Of a DNA stretch of 64,000 nucleotides, positions 35,793 to 45,614 are shown one piece after another. The notes beneath the pieces are model-generated. The model had not been told where the DNA came from. It was given only the letters and a program-made list of their open reading frames with translations, and searched no databases. The position numbers and the translations under genes are program-made. The stretch is from Neisseria yangbaofengii. GTDB lineage: Bacteria; Pseudomonadota; Gammaproteobacteria; Burkholderiales; Neisseriaceae. How positions within the stretch are numbered: position 1 is the first letter of the stretch; each line of letters starts with the position of its first letter. The stretch covers positions 1,488,001 through 1,552,000 of the forward strand of contig NZ_CP062976.1 in NCBI RefSeq assembly GCF_014898075.1. The letters are read 5' to 3'.

Positions 35793-37178
35793 TTAATCTC
35801 CTGAAATGATTTTTTCCGCCGCCGACGGGTCGAAACCTTTTTGCAACGCTTTAATATAAACGGTTTGTTTATCCTGACTGAACGTCACCGCTTCCACGCC
35901 GGATAATCCGGTCAGCACGCGGTAAAGCGCGTCGGTCCGCCCCTGCCATTGCGGTTGAACCGTATAAGCAATATTTTTCACCGGTTTAGGCGCCGGCGAA
36001 GTCCAAGCAATCAGCAGCCACACCAACATCAACGCGCTGCAGAAGGCAAACACACCGTTGAAACCGTAATACTGGAATAACACCCCACCAATCGTACCGC
36101 CGGCAAACAGGCCGATGGATTGCATGGTATTGTACACACCCATTGCCGTACCTTTCAAATCCGACGGTGCGATTTTCGACACCATCGACGGCAGGCTGGC
36201 TTCCAACACATTGAAACCGATAAAATAAATAGTCATAAACGCCGTGATGAGCCAAATCGAATTCAGACCGAACATCAAAGCAATTTGAGCCGAAGCAATG
36301 CACGCGATGCCGAAAATAAATACTTGTTTCAGCTTATTGCGCGTCTCACCGACAATAATCAGCGGCACCATCAATACCAAGCCGATGACGGTCGCCGGCA
36401 GATACACTTTCCAATGCTGTGTTTTCAGCAAGCCCAATGTTTCCATGGCAAACGGCAAGGTGGTAAACAGCGCCATTTGCGCCGCATGCAGCGCGAAAAT
36501 GCCGAAATCCAAGCTTAATAATTGGCGGTTTTTCAATACTTCCGCCATCTGGCCCGGCCGGGCTTGCGCGTCATCGTGCACGCGCGATTGCTCGGGATTC
36601 GGTGTCATCCATGCCACTACACTGATGCTGATCACTGTCAACACACCGGTCAGGGCAAACAAGCCCTGCACACCAATCCACGCCGCCATCATCGGCGCCA
36701 GCACCAAGCTCACGGAAAAGGTCAGGCCAATGCTCAAGCCTATCATCGCCATGGCACGGGTACGCACTTCATCGCGCGTCAAATCCGCCAATAAAGCCGT
36801 CACCGCCGCGCTCACTGCACCCGCACCCTGTAAAGCGCGCGCCACCACCAGCATGGTTAAAGAATCGGCCACTGCAGCCATAAAGCTACCGGCAGCAAAG
36901 ATAGTCAGGCCGATGTAAATCACTTTTTTGCGGCCAAACTTATCCGAAGCCATACCCATCGGCAATTGCAGCAATGCCTGAGTCAAGCCGTAGATACCCA
37001 TTGCCAAACCGATTAAGGTTTTGTTGTTTTCCGGGCCGGGCAAGGTTGCCGCATATAAAGCCAACACCGGCAACACCAAAAACATACCCATCATGCGCAG
37101 CGCATAGACACCCGAAAGCGTCATGCTGGCACGCCATTCGCACGGAAACATTTGTATGCGGTTATCTCTAGCCATCAT
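35793..37178 (-). CDS. YajR-like MFS transporter
   Basis: A 461-aa major facilitator with twelve predicted membrane segments. Motif A is [14 protein letters not shown] after segment 2. The C-terminal soluble part after about residue 390 ([18 protein letters not shown]) fits the ferredoxin-like YAM domain of YajR. Substrate unknown. Several start codons exist; the first ATG is used. It lies upstream of ssb with one base between. Confidence 0.8.
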   Translation of the reverse strand: MMARDNRIQMFPCEWRASMTLSGVYALRMMGMFLVLPVLALYAATLPGPENNKTLIGLAMGIYGLTQALLQLPMGMASDKFGRKKVIYIGLTIFAAGSFMAAVADSLTMLVVARALQGAGAVSAAVTALLADLTRDEVRTRAMAMIGLSIGLTFSVSLVLAPMMAAWIGVQGLFALTGVLTVISISVVAWMTPNPEQSRVHDDAQARPGQMAEVLKNRQLLSLDFGIFALHAAQMALFTTLPFAMETLGLLKTQHWKVYLPATVIGLVLMVPLIIVGETRNKLKQVFIFGIACIASAQIALMFGLNSIWLITAFMTIYFIGFNVLEASLPSMVSKIAPSDLKGTAMGVYNTMQSIGLFAGGTIGGVLFQYYGFNGVFAFCSALMLVWLLIAWTSPAPKPVKNIAYTVQPQWQGRTDALYRVLTGLSGVEAVTFSQDKQTVYIKALQKGFDPSAAEKIISGD

Positions 37179-37182
37179 TATT

Positions 37183-37219
37183 TTTCAGACGGCCTGATGA
37201 AGCATCAGGCCGTCTGAAA
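37183..37219. terminator. DUS hairpin with long stem
   Basis: A 17-bp perfect inverted repeat around a three-base loop, upstream of the MFS gene and downstream of the lytic transglycosylase on the minus strand. Confidence 0.75.
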
Positions 37220-37310
37220 CCTAAAAAGTCGTTAACGGAAAGATTATACAGGATTCAAATTTCTTTGCATTTGCTTTATCGCAGCCGCCTGATTTCATAT
37301 GCAAAATCCA

Positions 37311-37943
37311 TCAACCATACCATTGCCAACGGTTGCGCCATGCACCCAAAACGGTATTGGGGTATTTATCGCTGCCCAAGCTGCCGTTAAACCGCGCCAA
37401 GGCGCGCGCCAAATTGCCTTTTTCCACATTATTGTAGTGGCGCAAAATGGTGCAGCCGTAGCGCAGATTGGTGCGGATGTCGAAGAGATTGTGCGAAGGT
37501 TTGCCGATGTAGTTTTTCCAAAACGGCATCACTTGCATCAAACCGCGTGCCCCCACGCCGCTGATGGCATATTGGCGAAACGCGCTTTCCACTTCAATCA
37601 AGCCCAATACCACCTGCGGATCCAATCCGGCGCGGCTGGCTTCATAGTGAATATTGATGAGCAGACGGCGGCGTTCTGCGGCATCCGGGACAAATCCGGC
37701 CAAACGCGACGACATGGTTTGCAGCCAACGCTCGCCTTCCGCAGCACTGGCAAACACCAAACGCGCCGGATTAACATTATTAATCGAGCCGCGCATTACC
37801 GAAGCCACATCATCCGACAAAGTTTCTTCGCGTTGCGCACCGGCAACGGCCAAAGCGGGGCTAAAAAGCAACGTGCCGCCCGCAATCAGCAAGCGGCGGC
37901 GTAATAAAGAGGGGGCAACAGTCAGATGAGCAGTTTTTTCCAT
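37311..37943 (-). CDS. lytic transglycosylase, SLT family
   Basis: A 210-aa protein of the GH23 lytic transglycosylase type that cleaves the murein glycan with 1,6-anhydro product. The catalytic glutamate is in LGLIEVESAFRQYAISGVG, followed by ARGLMQVMPFW and ARALARFNGSLG. The N-terminus has a twin-arginine-like basic patch (RRRLLIAGGTLLF), so it may be exported by Tat or Sec. It is shorter than full Slt70. No assignment to a specific Neisseria Ltg protein is attempted. Confidence 0.85.
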   Translation of the reverse strand: MEKTAHLTVAPSLLRRRLLIAGGTLLFSPALAVAGAQREETLSDDVASVMRGSINNVNPARLVFASAAEGERWLQTMSSRLAGFVPDAAERRRLLINIHYEASRAGLDPQVVLGLIEVESAFRQYAISGVGARGLMQVMPFWKNYIGKPSHNLFDIRTNLRYGCTILRHYNNVEKGNLARALARFNGSLGSDKYPNTVLGAWRNRWQWYG

Positions 37944-38002
37944 AAGCTGAAAGCTAACGTATTGTGTTTACAGATATTATTAATATAGGGTTTATGCCTT
38001 TT

Positions 38003-38046
38003 AACAGGCCGTCCGAACACCGGGTTTATTTTTCAGACGGCCTGTT
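38003..38046. terminator. DUS hairpin, one variant copy
   Basis: A 15-bp inverted repeat; the left DUS is a one-base variant (AGGCCGTCCGAA). Lies between the divergent lytic transglycosylase gene and ppx. Confidence 0.6.
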
Positions 38047-38157
38047 ATTATATGAGTATCTTTGCACTGAATCAAAGGATATCTACATTAGGAGATGACA
38101 GCATTTTTTGCACCATGTAACATAACGCCTTCATTCCACACCCACCTATTCACTCCT

Positions 38158-39666
38158 ATGACAGCCCCCAGCTCAAATCTTCTTGCTTCTGTGGACTTAG
38201 GCTCCAACAGCTTCCGCCTGCAAATCTGCGAAAACAACAACGGCCAACTCAAAGTGATTGATTCTTTCAAACAGATGGTGCGCTTTGCCGCCGGTTTGGA
38301 CGAACAAAAAATACTAAGCGAAGAATCACAAGAGCGTGCCTTGGAATGCCTGGCCAAATTCGGCGAGCGTCTGCAAGGTTTTCCACCGGAACAAGTGCGC
38401 GTAGTGGCCACCAACACCTTCCGTGTGGCCAAAAACATCGCCCAATTCATCCCGAAAGCCGAAGCCGCTTTGGGCTTTCCGATTGAAGTGATTGCCGGTC
38501 GCGAAGAAGCGCGTTTGATTTACACCGGCGTAGTGCACACTCTGCCACCCAACGGCGACCGTATGTTGGTGATCGACATCGGCGGCGGCTCGACTGAATT
38601 CGTCATCGGTTCGGACTTAAAACCGACCAATACCGAAAGCCTGGCTCTAGGCTGCGTGACTTACAGCATGCGCTTTTTCCAAAATAAAATCACTGCCAAA
38701 GACTTCCAAGCCGCCATTTCCGCCGCGCGCAACGAAATCCAACGCATCAGCAAAATCATGAAGCGCACCGGCTGGGATTTTGCTGTCGGCACTTCAGGCT
38801 CGGCCAAATCCATCCGTGACGTGTTGGCTGCCGAATATCCGCAAGAATCCGACATCACTTACGAAGGTATGAAGAAGCTGGCCGGCCGCATCATCGATGC
38901 CGGTTCGGTAAAAAAAGCCAAATTCAACGATTTGAAACCTGAGCGCATCGAAGTATTCGCCGGCGGTTTGGCCGTGATGATGGCTGCCTTTGAAGAGCTG
39001 GAAATCAAAAAAATGATGGTCACCGAAGCAGCCTTGCGCGACGGTGTGTTCTATGATTTCATCGGCCGTAAATTAAACGCCGATATGCGCGACCAAACTA
39101 CAGCCGAATTCCAAAAACGCTACCATGTCAGCCCAAACCAAGCCAAGCGCGTATCGGAAACGGCGCAAGCCTTCATGGGAAATATGTGTTTGGCGCTGAA
39201 TGTACCGGTGCAGGATTTGGCCAATTGGAAGCAATTCCTGAGCTGGGCGGGTTTGCTGCATGAAATCGGCTTGGACATCGCCCACACCGGCTACCACAAA
39301 CATTCGGCGTATATTTTGGAATACGCCGATATGCCCGGCTTTTCGCGCAAAGAACAAATCATCTTGTCGCAATTGGTGCTCGGCCATCGCGGCGATTTGA
39401 AAAAAATGGTCGATATTGTCGGTGACGATCAAATGCTGTGGTACGCCATTTTGTCACTGCGCTTGGCCGCACTCTTCTGCCGCGCACGCTTGCCGTTGGA
39501 ATTGCCGGATCAACTGCAATTCCGCACCGGCGAAGACAAGCAAAGCGTCTTGCTGCGCATCAGCGAAGCTTGGCTCGACAAGCATCCTTTGGTTGCTTCG
39601 GCATTGGAATACGAAAGCCAGCAATGGAACAAAATCAATCAGCCTTTTGATGTGCAAACCTTGTAA
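38158..39666 (+). CDS. ppx: exopolyphosphatase Ppx/GppA family
   Basis: A 502-aa enzyme that degrades polyphosphate or pppGpp. The N-terminal ASKHA phosphate motif is SVDLGSNSFRLQ. The second one is VIDIGGGSTEFVIG, followed by FAVGTSGSAKSIRDV. The C-terminal half resembles an HD domain (LLHEIGLDIAHTGYHKHSAYI). The ATG at 38158 is preferred over an upstream frame from 38095. Confidence 0.94.
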   Translation: MTAPSSNLLASVDLGSNSFRLQICENNNGQLKVIDSFKQMVRFAAGLDEQKILSEESQERALECLAKFGERLQGFPPEQVRVVATNTFRVAKNIAQFIPKAEAALGFPIEVIAGREEARLIYTGVVHTLPPNGDRMLVIDIGGGSTEFVIGSDLKPTNTESLALGCVTYSMRFFQNKITAKDFQAAISAARNEIQRISKIMKRTGWDFAVGTSGSAKSIRDVLAAEYPQESDITYEGMKKLAGRIIDAGSVKKAKFNDLKPERIEVFAGGLAVMMAAFEELEIKKMMVTEAALRDGVFYDFIGRKLNADMRDQTTAEFQKRYHVSPNQAKRVSETAQAFMGNMCLALNVPVQDLANWKQFLSWAGLLHEIGLDIAHTGYHKHSAYILEYADMPGFSRKEQIILSQLVLGHRGDLKKMVDIVGDDQMLWYAILSLRLAALFCRARLPLELPDQLQFRTGEDKQSVLLRISEAWLDKHPLVASALEYESQQWNKINQPFDVQTL

Positions 39667-39727
39667 ATCAAATAAACAGGCCAAGACCTTTGTAAAATCC
39701 GGCTTAAAGCAAAATGCCATACGCGTC

Positions 39728-39821
39728 ATTCCCTCGTAGGCGGGAAGCAAAGGCGTTGGATTTTTGTAGTCTCTGTATGCTTCTGAAACCGATAAATCCC
39801 AATCCCCGCCTAAGCGGGAAT
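39728..39821. repeat. dRS3-like repeat pair flanking a short unique unit (NIMES type)
   Basis: Two dRS3-like 20-bp palindromes, ATTCCCTCGTAGGCGGGAAG (39728-39747) and ATCCCCGCCTAAGCGGGAAT (39802-39821), flank a 54-bp segment. This is the arrangement of neisserial intergenic mosaic elements. The copies deviate slightly from the consensus ATTCCC-N8-GGGAAT. Confidence 0.75.
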
Positions 39822-39866
39822 GACGGATTTTAGGTTTCTGCAAATTTTCAAGTTTTGAAAGAACGA

Positions 39867-39893
39867 AGGCCGTCTGAAACTCGGGCGGCCTCT
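39867..39893 (-). terminator. degenerate DUS hairpin
   Basis: An AG-DUS with a short, imperfect opposite arm (GGGCGGCCT) after the MarR-type gene. Confidence 0.5.
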
Positions 39894-39906
39894 TTCGCAT
39901 TTCCAA

Positions 39907-40341
39907 TCAAGAATGGCTTTTCTGCCATTTATTAAACGATTCCAATGCACGTTCGAGCAAGTTTTGCAATTGTGCCCATTCTTTATCGGATAAATCGGCA
40001 AACATGTCTTTTTCCAAATTGCGACCGATGGTTTCCGCCACCAACCAAGCTTCTCGACCGCGTTGACTCAAATGCAGGCATTGGCGGCGGTTGTCGCTTT
40101 CATCTGCCGTTCGGGTAATCAAACCACGCTGTTCCAACGCGGCCAGATTTTTCGACAACAGCGTTTTATCCAGCTCCAAATTTTCCAACAGCTCCGTCGG
40201 CGTGCTGCCGGGCATGTCGTGCAACAGACGCAATACGCGGAGCTCACGAATTTTCAAACCGACGGCATCGTGGTAATAAACATCAGCCGCTTTAATTGCC
40301 GCCGAACTGATCTGCACCAAACGGTAAGTCAGGTATGCCAT
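39907..40341 (-). CDS. MarR family transcriptional regulator
   Basis: A 144-aa winged-helix regulator of the MarR family. The DNA-binding part includes LRLLHDMPGSTPTELLENLELDKTLLSKNLAALEQRGLI and the wing DESDNRRQCLHLSQRG. The ATG at 40339-40341 is used because the family begins near it (MAYLTYRLVQ). The target and ligand are unknown; the aldo/keto reductase gene upstream on the same strand could be one target. Confidence 0.88.
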   Translation of the reverse strand: MAYLTYRLVQISSAAIKAADVYYHDAVGLKIRELRVLRLLHDMPGSTPTELLENLELDKTLLSKNLAALEQRGLITRTADESDNRRQCLHLSQRGREAWLVAETIGRNLEKDMFADLSDKEWAQLQNLLERALESFNKWQKSHS

Positions 40342-40437
40342 GATTTCTCCCTTTATGATGATTGTATTTATTTTCAGACGGCCTGCCATTTCATTTGGAA
40401 CTCAGCCGCAAGCTGTATCAGGTAATATTAATGTAAT

Positions 40438-40478
40438 CAAGGCCGTCTGAAAACCTGATTTGTTTTCAGACGGCCTTG
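40438..40478 (-). terminator. DUS hairpin after aldo/keto reductase
   Basis: A 17-bp perfect inverted repeat (CAAGGCC.../...GGCCTTG) with a seven-base loop. Confidence 0.8.
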
Positions 40479-40506
40479 TGATACCACTTAATGATTAAGG
40501 GCATGA

Positions 40507-41559
40507 TTAAGGGCAAGGATTGCTGATTTCGGCATGTACGCCGTTAATCGCGTTCAATACGTCTTCACTCAACACCACGTCAGCCGTAGCGATATTTTCG
40601 CGCAATTGTTCTATCGTGGTCGCACCGATGATGTTACTGCCGACAAATGCTTGCTGCGTCACAAACGCCAAAGACAATTGCGTCAGCGTCAAACCCGCTT
40701 CTTCAGCGATTTTGGCGTAACGCTCCACCGCTTCTTCCGCTTTCGGCTTGGTATAGCGTTGAAAACGTTCAAACAAAGCCAAGCGGCTGCCTTCCGGTTT
40801 TGCGCCGTGACGGTATTTGCCGGTCAACACGCCAAACGCCAGCGGTGAGTAAGCCAACAGCGGAATGTCTTCGCGCAAAGAAATTTCGCTCAAGCCCACT
40901 TCGTAGCTGCGGTTGAGCAGGTTATACGGATTTTGCACCGAAGCCACACGCGGCAAACCGGCGTTTTGCTCGTGTCGGTTGAGATAGCGCATCGTGCCCC
41001 ACGGCGTTTCGTTCGACAAGCCGAAGGCGCGGATTTTGCCCTGTTTCACCAATTCGCCCAAAGCATCGGTGATTTCTTCAATCGGCGTAAACGCTTCGTC
41101 ATCCGGCAAGTCGGTCACGCCCAATTTGCCGAAGAAATTCACTTTGCGCTCCGGCCAATGCAGTTGGTACAAATCCAGATAATCGGTGTTCAAGCGCTGC
41201 AAACTGGCATCGCAGGCTTCCAAAATTTGTGCGCGCGAAAAATCATTGCCGTTGCGGATATAGCTTTCCAAACGGTTGGCACCGGTCGGGCCGGCGATTT
41301 TACTGGCCAACACAAAATCATCGCGCTTGCCGCGCGCTTTAATCCATGAGCCGATATAACGCTCGGTGGCGGCATACGTTTCCTTACCCGGCGGCACGGG
41401 ATACATTTCCGCCGTATCAATGAAATTTACGCCGTTGGCCAAAGCGTAATCAAGCTGCTCATGGGCTTCTTGTTCTGTGTTCTGCTCGCCCCAGGTCATA
41501 GTACCCAAGCAGATTTTGCTCACTTCAATGCCGGTGCGGCCGAGTTTGCGCTGTTCCAT
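40507..41559 (-). CDS. tas: NADP(H)-dependent aldo/keto reductase (Tas-like)
   Basis: A 350-aa TIM-barrel oxidoreductase. The catalytic set is visible: aspartate and tyrosine in FIDTAEMYPVPPGKET, lysine in FVLASKIAGP and histidine in DLYQLHWPE. The C-terminal FVGSNIIGATTIEQLREN segment binds the cofactor. The length and the PVPPGKETY segment match E. coli Tas. Substrate unknown. Confidence 0.88.
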   Translation of the reverse strand: MEQRKLGRTGIEVSKICLGTMTWGEQNTEQEAHEQLDYALANGVNFIDTAEMYPVPPGKETYAATERYIGSWIKARGKRDDFVLASKIAGPTGANRLESYIRNGNDFSRAQILEACDASLQRLNTDYLDLYQLHWPERKVNFFGKLGVTDLPDDEAFTPIEEITDALGELVKQGKIRAFGLSNETPWGTMRYLNRHEQNAGLPRVASVQNPYNLLNRSYEVGLSEISLREDIPLLAYSPLAFGVLTGKYRHGAKPEGSRLALFERFQRYTKPKAEEAVERYAKIAEEAGLTLTQLSLAFVTQQAFVGSNIIGATTIEQLRENIATADVVLSEDVLNAINGVHAEISNPCP

Positions 41560-41775
41560 AAGAAGATTCCTTTCAGAATGTTTTCAGACGGCCTGATGAT
41601 TGAATTGTAGACCGTGATCTTTGCAAAGTCCCCATCTTTGGCACGTTTATTTGTTATGCACTGCTTGAAATTTCATCTATCTTCTTGATATTAATTAACT
41701 TTCCGTGACACTATAACTTCAAACCGCACTCAAATCCGGAGTTTTGCAAAAGCCTCCGGCCGTCTGAAAAATAAA

Positions 41776-42306
41776 TTAATAATTGCGGCGGCGGAAGAAA
41801 AACGCGCCGTCGCTGTCGGCTTCCAAAATATAGCGGCCGGTTTGCACAGCGGCATAGCCCGATTTATTTTCGGAATACGATTTCAAACCTGCATGGCCAA
41901 TCAGATAATCAGTCAGTTTGGCAGACTCTTCCGCCACGTTGTCCACCAGCTTGGCGAATAAGGTGTGGCAAATACCGTCTTTGCGCCAGCCGATGTTTTT
42001 ACCGCCATCGGTTTCCATACATTTGCCGCGAATCATCTCTAAATCGTTGCTGCGCGCGCCGATGAGCTCGACTTGATTGCCTTCGGCCATCCCGTCAATC
42101 GGATAAACCGCACTCGGTTTACCGTCAACCGTTCGGCCTGCTTGCGCTGCGCCCAATGCCAAACCGTTAACCGCGCGCTCATCAATATATTTCACTTTAA
42201 ACAAAGGCTTCGGCGGCACACCGGCTTGCGCTTCAGCCGGTTTATCAGACTGACCGCCGCAGGCCGCCAGCATCAGTGGCAATAACAGCATGGCATATTT
42301 CTGCAT
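41776..42306 (-). CDS. hypothetical lipoprotein
   Basis: A 176-aa protein with a lipoprotein signal peptide ending LAACGGQS (lipobox LAAC, cysteine about residue 16) and a Pro/Lys-rich linker. The mature part has two cysteines (RGKCMETD and DGICHTLF) that could form a disulfide. No family was recognised. A single DUS follows the stop. Confidence 0.72.
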   Translation of the reverse strand: MQKYAMLLLPLMLAACGGQSDKPAEAQAGVPPKPLFKVKYIDERAVNGLALGAAQAGRTVDGKPSAVYPIDGMAEGNQVELIGARSNDLEMIRGKCMETDGGKNIGWRKDGICHTLFAKLVDNVAEESAKLTDYLIGHAGLKSYSENKSGYAAVQTGRYILEADSDGAFFFRRRNY

Positions 42307-42399
42307 GATTTCTATCCTGACGATTCGGAATAATTCGGAAAATGTTATTATAGCTACCCTGTAATGGTTTTAACACCCACCACCCCCACGAAAAACCCC

Positions 42400-43023
42400 A
42401 TGATTTGGAACATCATTATCATCCACCTGCTCGGCATGATGAGCCCCGGCCCTGATTTCTTCTACATTGCCCGCACCGCCGCGTTACACGGCCGCAAAAA
42501 TGCCGTGTTTGCCGTATTGGGCATCGTCACCGGCGTGATGTTTTGGGCCGGTGCCACCATGCTCGGCTTGTCGCTGCTTTTGAAAACTTTTCCGATGTTC
42601 AACACCGTTTTGATGTGTTTGGGCGGCAGCTATTTGATGTATTTAGGCTGGAAAATGGTGAATGTGCGGCAAAATGCCGATTTCCGCCATGACCAAGCCG
42701 CTGCGGCTGCCTCGCCGGCCAGCCCGTTGAACGAAGCGAAAAAAGGCTTGCTGGTAAACCTTTCCAATCCCAAAATCGTGGTTTATTTCAGCAGCGTGAT
42801 GTCGGCAGTATTGGCAGACGTCACCGAAACCTGGAAAATCGCCGGCGTCTTACTGCTGCTTTGGGCGGAAACCATCATCTTCTTCACCGGCTTGGCGGTT
42901 TTGTTTTCCGGCCGGGCCGCCAAACGGTTTTACAGCTGCTACAGCCGCTATTTGGATAATTTTTCCGGTTTGCTTTTCCTGTGCTTCGGCGGCTATTTGA
43001 TTTATAAGGCTTTATTTTCGTAA
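42400..43023 (+). CDS. LysE/RhtB family amino-acid exporter
   Basis: A 207-aa protein with about six membrane segments. The LysE-family N-terminus is MMSPGPDFFYIARTAALHGRKNAVFA, and the loop NEAKKGLLVNLSNPKIVVYF is typical of the RhtB branch. Members export homoserine, threonine or other amino acids; the substrate is unknown. The ATG at 42400 is preferred over an upstream frame from 42364. Confidence 0.88.
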   Translation: MIWNIIIIHLLGMMSPGPDFFYIARTAALHGRKNAVFAVLGIVTGVMFWAGATMLGLSLLLKTFPMFNTVLMCLGGSYLMYLGWKMVNVRQNADFRHDQAAAAASPASPLNEAKKGLLVNLSNPKIVVYFSSVMSAVLADVTETWKIAGVLLLLWAETIIFFTGLAVLFSGRAAKRFYSCYSRYLDNFSGLLFLCFGGYLIYKALFS

Positions 43024-43035
43024 CCGATTCGACTG

Positions 43036-43066
43036 AGGCCGTCTGAAAGATTCAGACGGCCTTTTT
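43036..43066 (+). terminator. DUS hairpin after LysE gene
   Basis: An AG-DUS pair with a three-base loop and a T5 run. Confidence 0.8.
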
Positions 43067-43168
43067 ATCGTAAACGAATATGTAAAAATATGCTATAAAA
43101 CTTTGAATTTCCAAAGTTATTTGATACATTTAATTGGTTTGGCCACAACAACGATAAGGAGATGCGCA

Positions 43169-43582
43169 ATGATTTGGTTTATCTTGGCTGCCGCCCTGCT
43201 GATACTCGAGCTTTTCATCGGCACGATTTATCTGATGGTGGTGAGCGCCGCTTTGTTCGGAGCAGGCTTGATGGCGTGGTTGACTACCAACACCGTAGCC
43301 GCAATTTTAACCGCCGCCGTTTTATCCGCTTTGGGCACTTGGTGGGCGCACGGTTGGATACAAAAACACCGCAAACCGGATGAAATTGAAAACCTTGCCA
43401 ATGATCTCGATGTCGGCCAAACCGTGCAGATTTCACGCCATTTACACACCGATTATTACGAAGTCGTTTACCGCGGTACACATTGGCAGGCGCAGGCATT
43501 GAATGCGCCATCCGCCGCCACCTCGCAAACCGGCGTAATTACCGGCAAAAACGGCAATATTCTATTGATTCGCTTACATTAA
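43169..43582 (+). CDS. nfeD: NfeD family membrane protein
   Basis: A 137-aa short NfeD protein with two or three N-terminal membrane segments and a C-terminal OB fold (LDVGQTVQISRHLHTDYYEVVYRGTHWQAQ). NfeD proteins work with the SPFH protein encoded next, which starts 23 bases downstream. The ATG at 43169 follows AAGGAG. Confidence 0.87.
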   Translation: MIWFILAAALLILELFIGTIYLMVVSAALFGAGLMAWLTTNTVAAILTAAVLSALGTWWAHGWIQKHRKPDEIENLANDLDVGQTVQISRHLHTDYYEVVYRGTHWQAQALNAPSAATSQTGVITGKNGNILLIRLH

Positions 43583-43605
43583 CTCATTCACGTTAAGGAA
43601 AAAAC

Positions 43606-44571
43606 ATGGAAATTTTATACAGCTTTCCGATTCTGATTTTGGCAGCAGTGATTGTCTTCGGCTTTAAAGCCTTTGTGGTCGTGCCGCAGCAAGAAGCCTA
43701 TGTAGTCGAGCGTTTGGGGCGTTTTCACAAAGTGCTTAATCCTGGTTTGAGCATCCTGATTCCGTTTATCGACCGCGTAGCTTACAAACACACGCTGAAA
43801 GAAATTCCGCTCGATGTGCCAAGCCAAGTCTGCATCACGCGCGACAACACCCAGCTTACCGTCGACGGCATCATCTATTTCCAAGTGACCGACCCGACAT
43901 TGGCTTCATACGGCACCAGCAACTATATTATGGCCATCACCCAATTGGCTCAAACCACCCTGCGCTCAGTCATCGGCCGCATGGAATTGGATAAAACCTT
44001 TGAAGAACGCGACGAAATCAACAGCATCGTCGTGGCGTCGCTGGACGAAGCGGCCACTTCTTGGGGCGTAAAAGTTTTGCGTTACGAAATCAAAGACTTG
44101 GTTCCACCGCAAGAAATTCTGCGTTCTATGCAGGCACAAATCACCGCCGAGCGTGAAAAACGTGCCCGCATTGCCGAATCGGAAGGCCGAAAAATCGAGC
44201 AAATCAACTTGGCCAGCGGCCAGCGCGAGGCCGAAATCCAGCAGTCCGAAGGTGAAATGCAGGCGGCAATCAACGAATCACGCGGTCAAAAAGAAGCGCA
44301 AATCAACCGTGCCCAAGGTGAAGCCGAAGCCCTACGCTTGGTGGCCGAAGCCAACGCCGATGCCATCCGCGCCGTGGCCGCCGCTTTGCAACACCCGGGC
44401 GGCAATGAAGCGGTAAATTTGAAAGTGGCCGAACAATACGTCGAAGCCTTCGGTAAACTGGCTAAAGAAAACAATACTTTGATTATGCCGGCCAACGTTG
44501 CCGACATTGGCAGCTTGGTTTCCGCAGGCTTGAAGATTGTAGAAGGAAATAAAAATTCTGTATTAAAATAA
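43606..44571 (+). CDS. paraslipin-type SPFH/Band 7 protein
   Basis: A 321-aa stomatin-like protein with one N-terminal membrane segment and an SPFH domain (VPQQEAYVVERLGRFHKVLNPGL, then ITRDNTQLTVDGIIYFQVTD). A long coiled coil rich in Glu/Ala/Gln follows (about residues 180-260). The nfeD-SPFH pair forms membrane microdomain complexes in many bacteria (QmcA/YbbK-like). Downstream hairpins close the operon. Confidence 0.9.
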   Translation: MEILYSFPILILAAVIVFGFKAFVVVPQQEAYVVERLGRFHKVLNPGLSILIPFIDRVAYKHTLKEIPLDVPSQVCITRDNTQLTVDGIIYFQVTDPTLASYGTSNYIMAITQLAQTTLRSVIGRMELDKTFEERDEINSIVVASLDEAATSWGVKVLRYEIKDLVPPQEILRSMQAQITAEREKRARIAESEGRKIEQINLASGQREAEIQQSEGEMQAAINESRGQKEAQINRAQGEAEALRLVAEANADAIRAVAAALQHPGGNEAVNLKVAEQYVEAFGKLAKENNTLIMPANVADIGSLVSAGLKIVEGNKNSVLK

Positions 44572-44632
44572 GGCCGTCTGAAAATCAAAAGGCCGTCTGA
44601 AGCTGATTTTTCAGTTTCAGACGGCCTTTTAA
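44572..44632 (+). terminator. double DUS hairpin
   Basis: Two forward AG-DUS copies followed by one complement, giving two alternative stems and a T-run after the SPFH gene. Confidence 0.7.
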
Positions 44633-44652
44633 ATTAGACAATAAGGAAAACT

Positions 44653-45598
44653 ATGATTATCAAACATGCAGAAGGCAGAGACAAAGATCTTGCTGAATTA
44701 AATGAGCTCCTAACCTTACCGGATTTAAAATTTGATACACGCAAGCAAATTCAAAGGGAAATTCGTAACATTCAATCCGGTTTAAAAGGGGAACAAGAAG
44801 CTGCTTATCAAATTGATTTTCTCTTAAAAGACAAGAAAAATACTTGTATTATTCACGATTTGCGTTTAGAAATTGATGGATATGTCGCACAAATCGACCA
44901 TTTGATTTTAAATCGAATGATGGAAATCTATGTTTGTGAAAGTAAAAGATTCGGTGAAGGCCTCGCCATTAATGAACATGGTGAATTTTCTGCATTTTAT
45001 CAAGGTAAACCTTATGGGATTCCTTCTCCTATCGAGCAGAATAAACGCCATATAGCTGTTTTAAAAAAGCTTTTTGATAGCGATATATTAGATATGCCCG
45101 TGCGTTTGGGTATCAAAATGAAACCTAGATTGAGAAGCCTAATCTTGGTCGCTAATGTCAGCACAAATTCACCGTCCTAAAAACAAAAGAAACGTTGAAC
45201 ATCTCGATAGAATTATCAAAAATGAGCAATTACAAAAACGTCTTGATAACGATCTAGATCAAACTGGCCTACAAGATGTCATCGGTATCGCAAAAATTAT
45301 CTCTAGAGAAACATTGTACAATTTTGCCGAAAACCTTGCCGCACTGCATAATCCCTTGGCTGTAAACTGGAAGGCTCGATTTGGTATTCAAGATAATTTA
45401 AAACCAATAGAATCAGCCGCCCACGAACAAGTTGATGAGCACATTGAACAAGCGAGTCAAAAAACGCCATCCTTACATTTATTTTGTGCAGCTTGTAAAA
45501 AGAGAGTCAGCGAAACTGTTGCTCGGTATTGTTGGCATAACAAAACTCGTTTTGGTGGGAAAGTGTATTGCTTTAATTGCCAAAAGAACATCAAATAG
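44653..45598 (+). pseudogene. NERD nuclease-domain protein with zinc ribbon, frameshifted
   Basis: Two overlapping frames form one protein. The first (44653-45180) has the nuclease-related (NERD) domain: GLKGEQEAAYQIDFLL, HDLRLEIDGYVAQIDHLILN and YVCESKRFGEG, the Asp and Glu-x-Lys signature. The second (45155-45598) continues with a zinc ribbon, CAACKKRV and CFNCQK. A one-base insertion near 45154 separates them (GTCAGC where TCAGC is expected). The region is AT-rich. It may be a real lesion, phase-variable, or a sequence error. Confidence 0.75.
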
Positions 45599-45614
45599 TT
45601 AACAAATCTCCACC

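Noticed and set aside
39454-39906. 150-aa minus-strand ORF over the ppx 3' end and dRS3 repeats
   Set aside because: Its sequence is a translation of repeat DNA and ppx antisense; no support.
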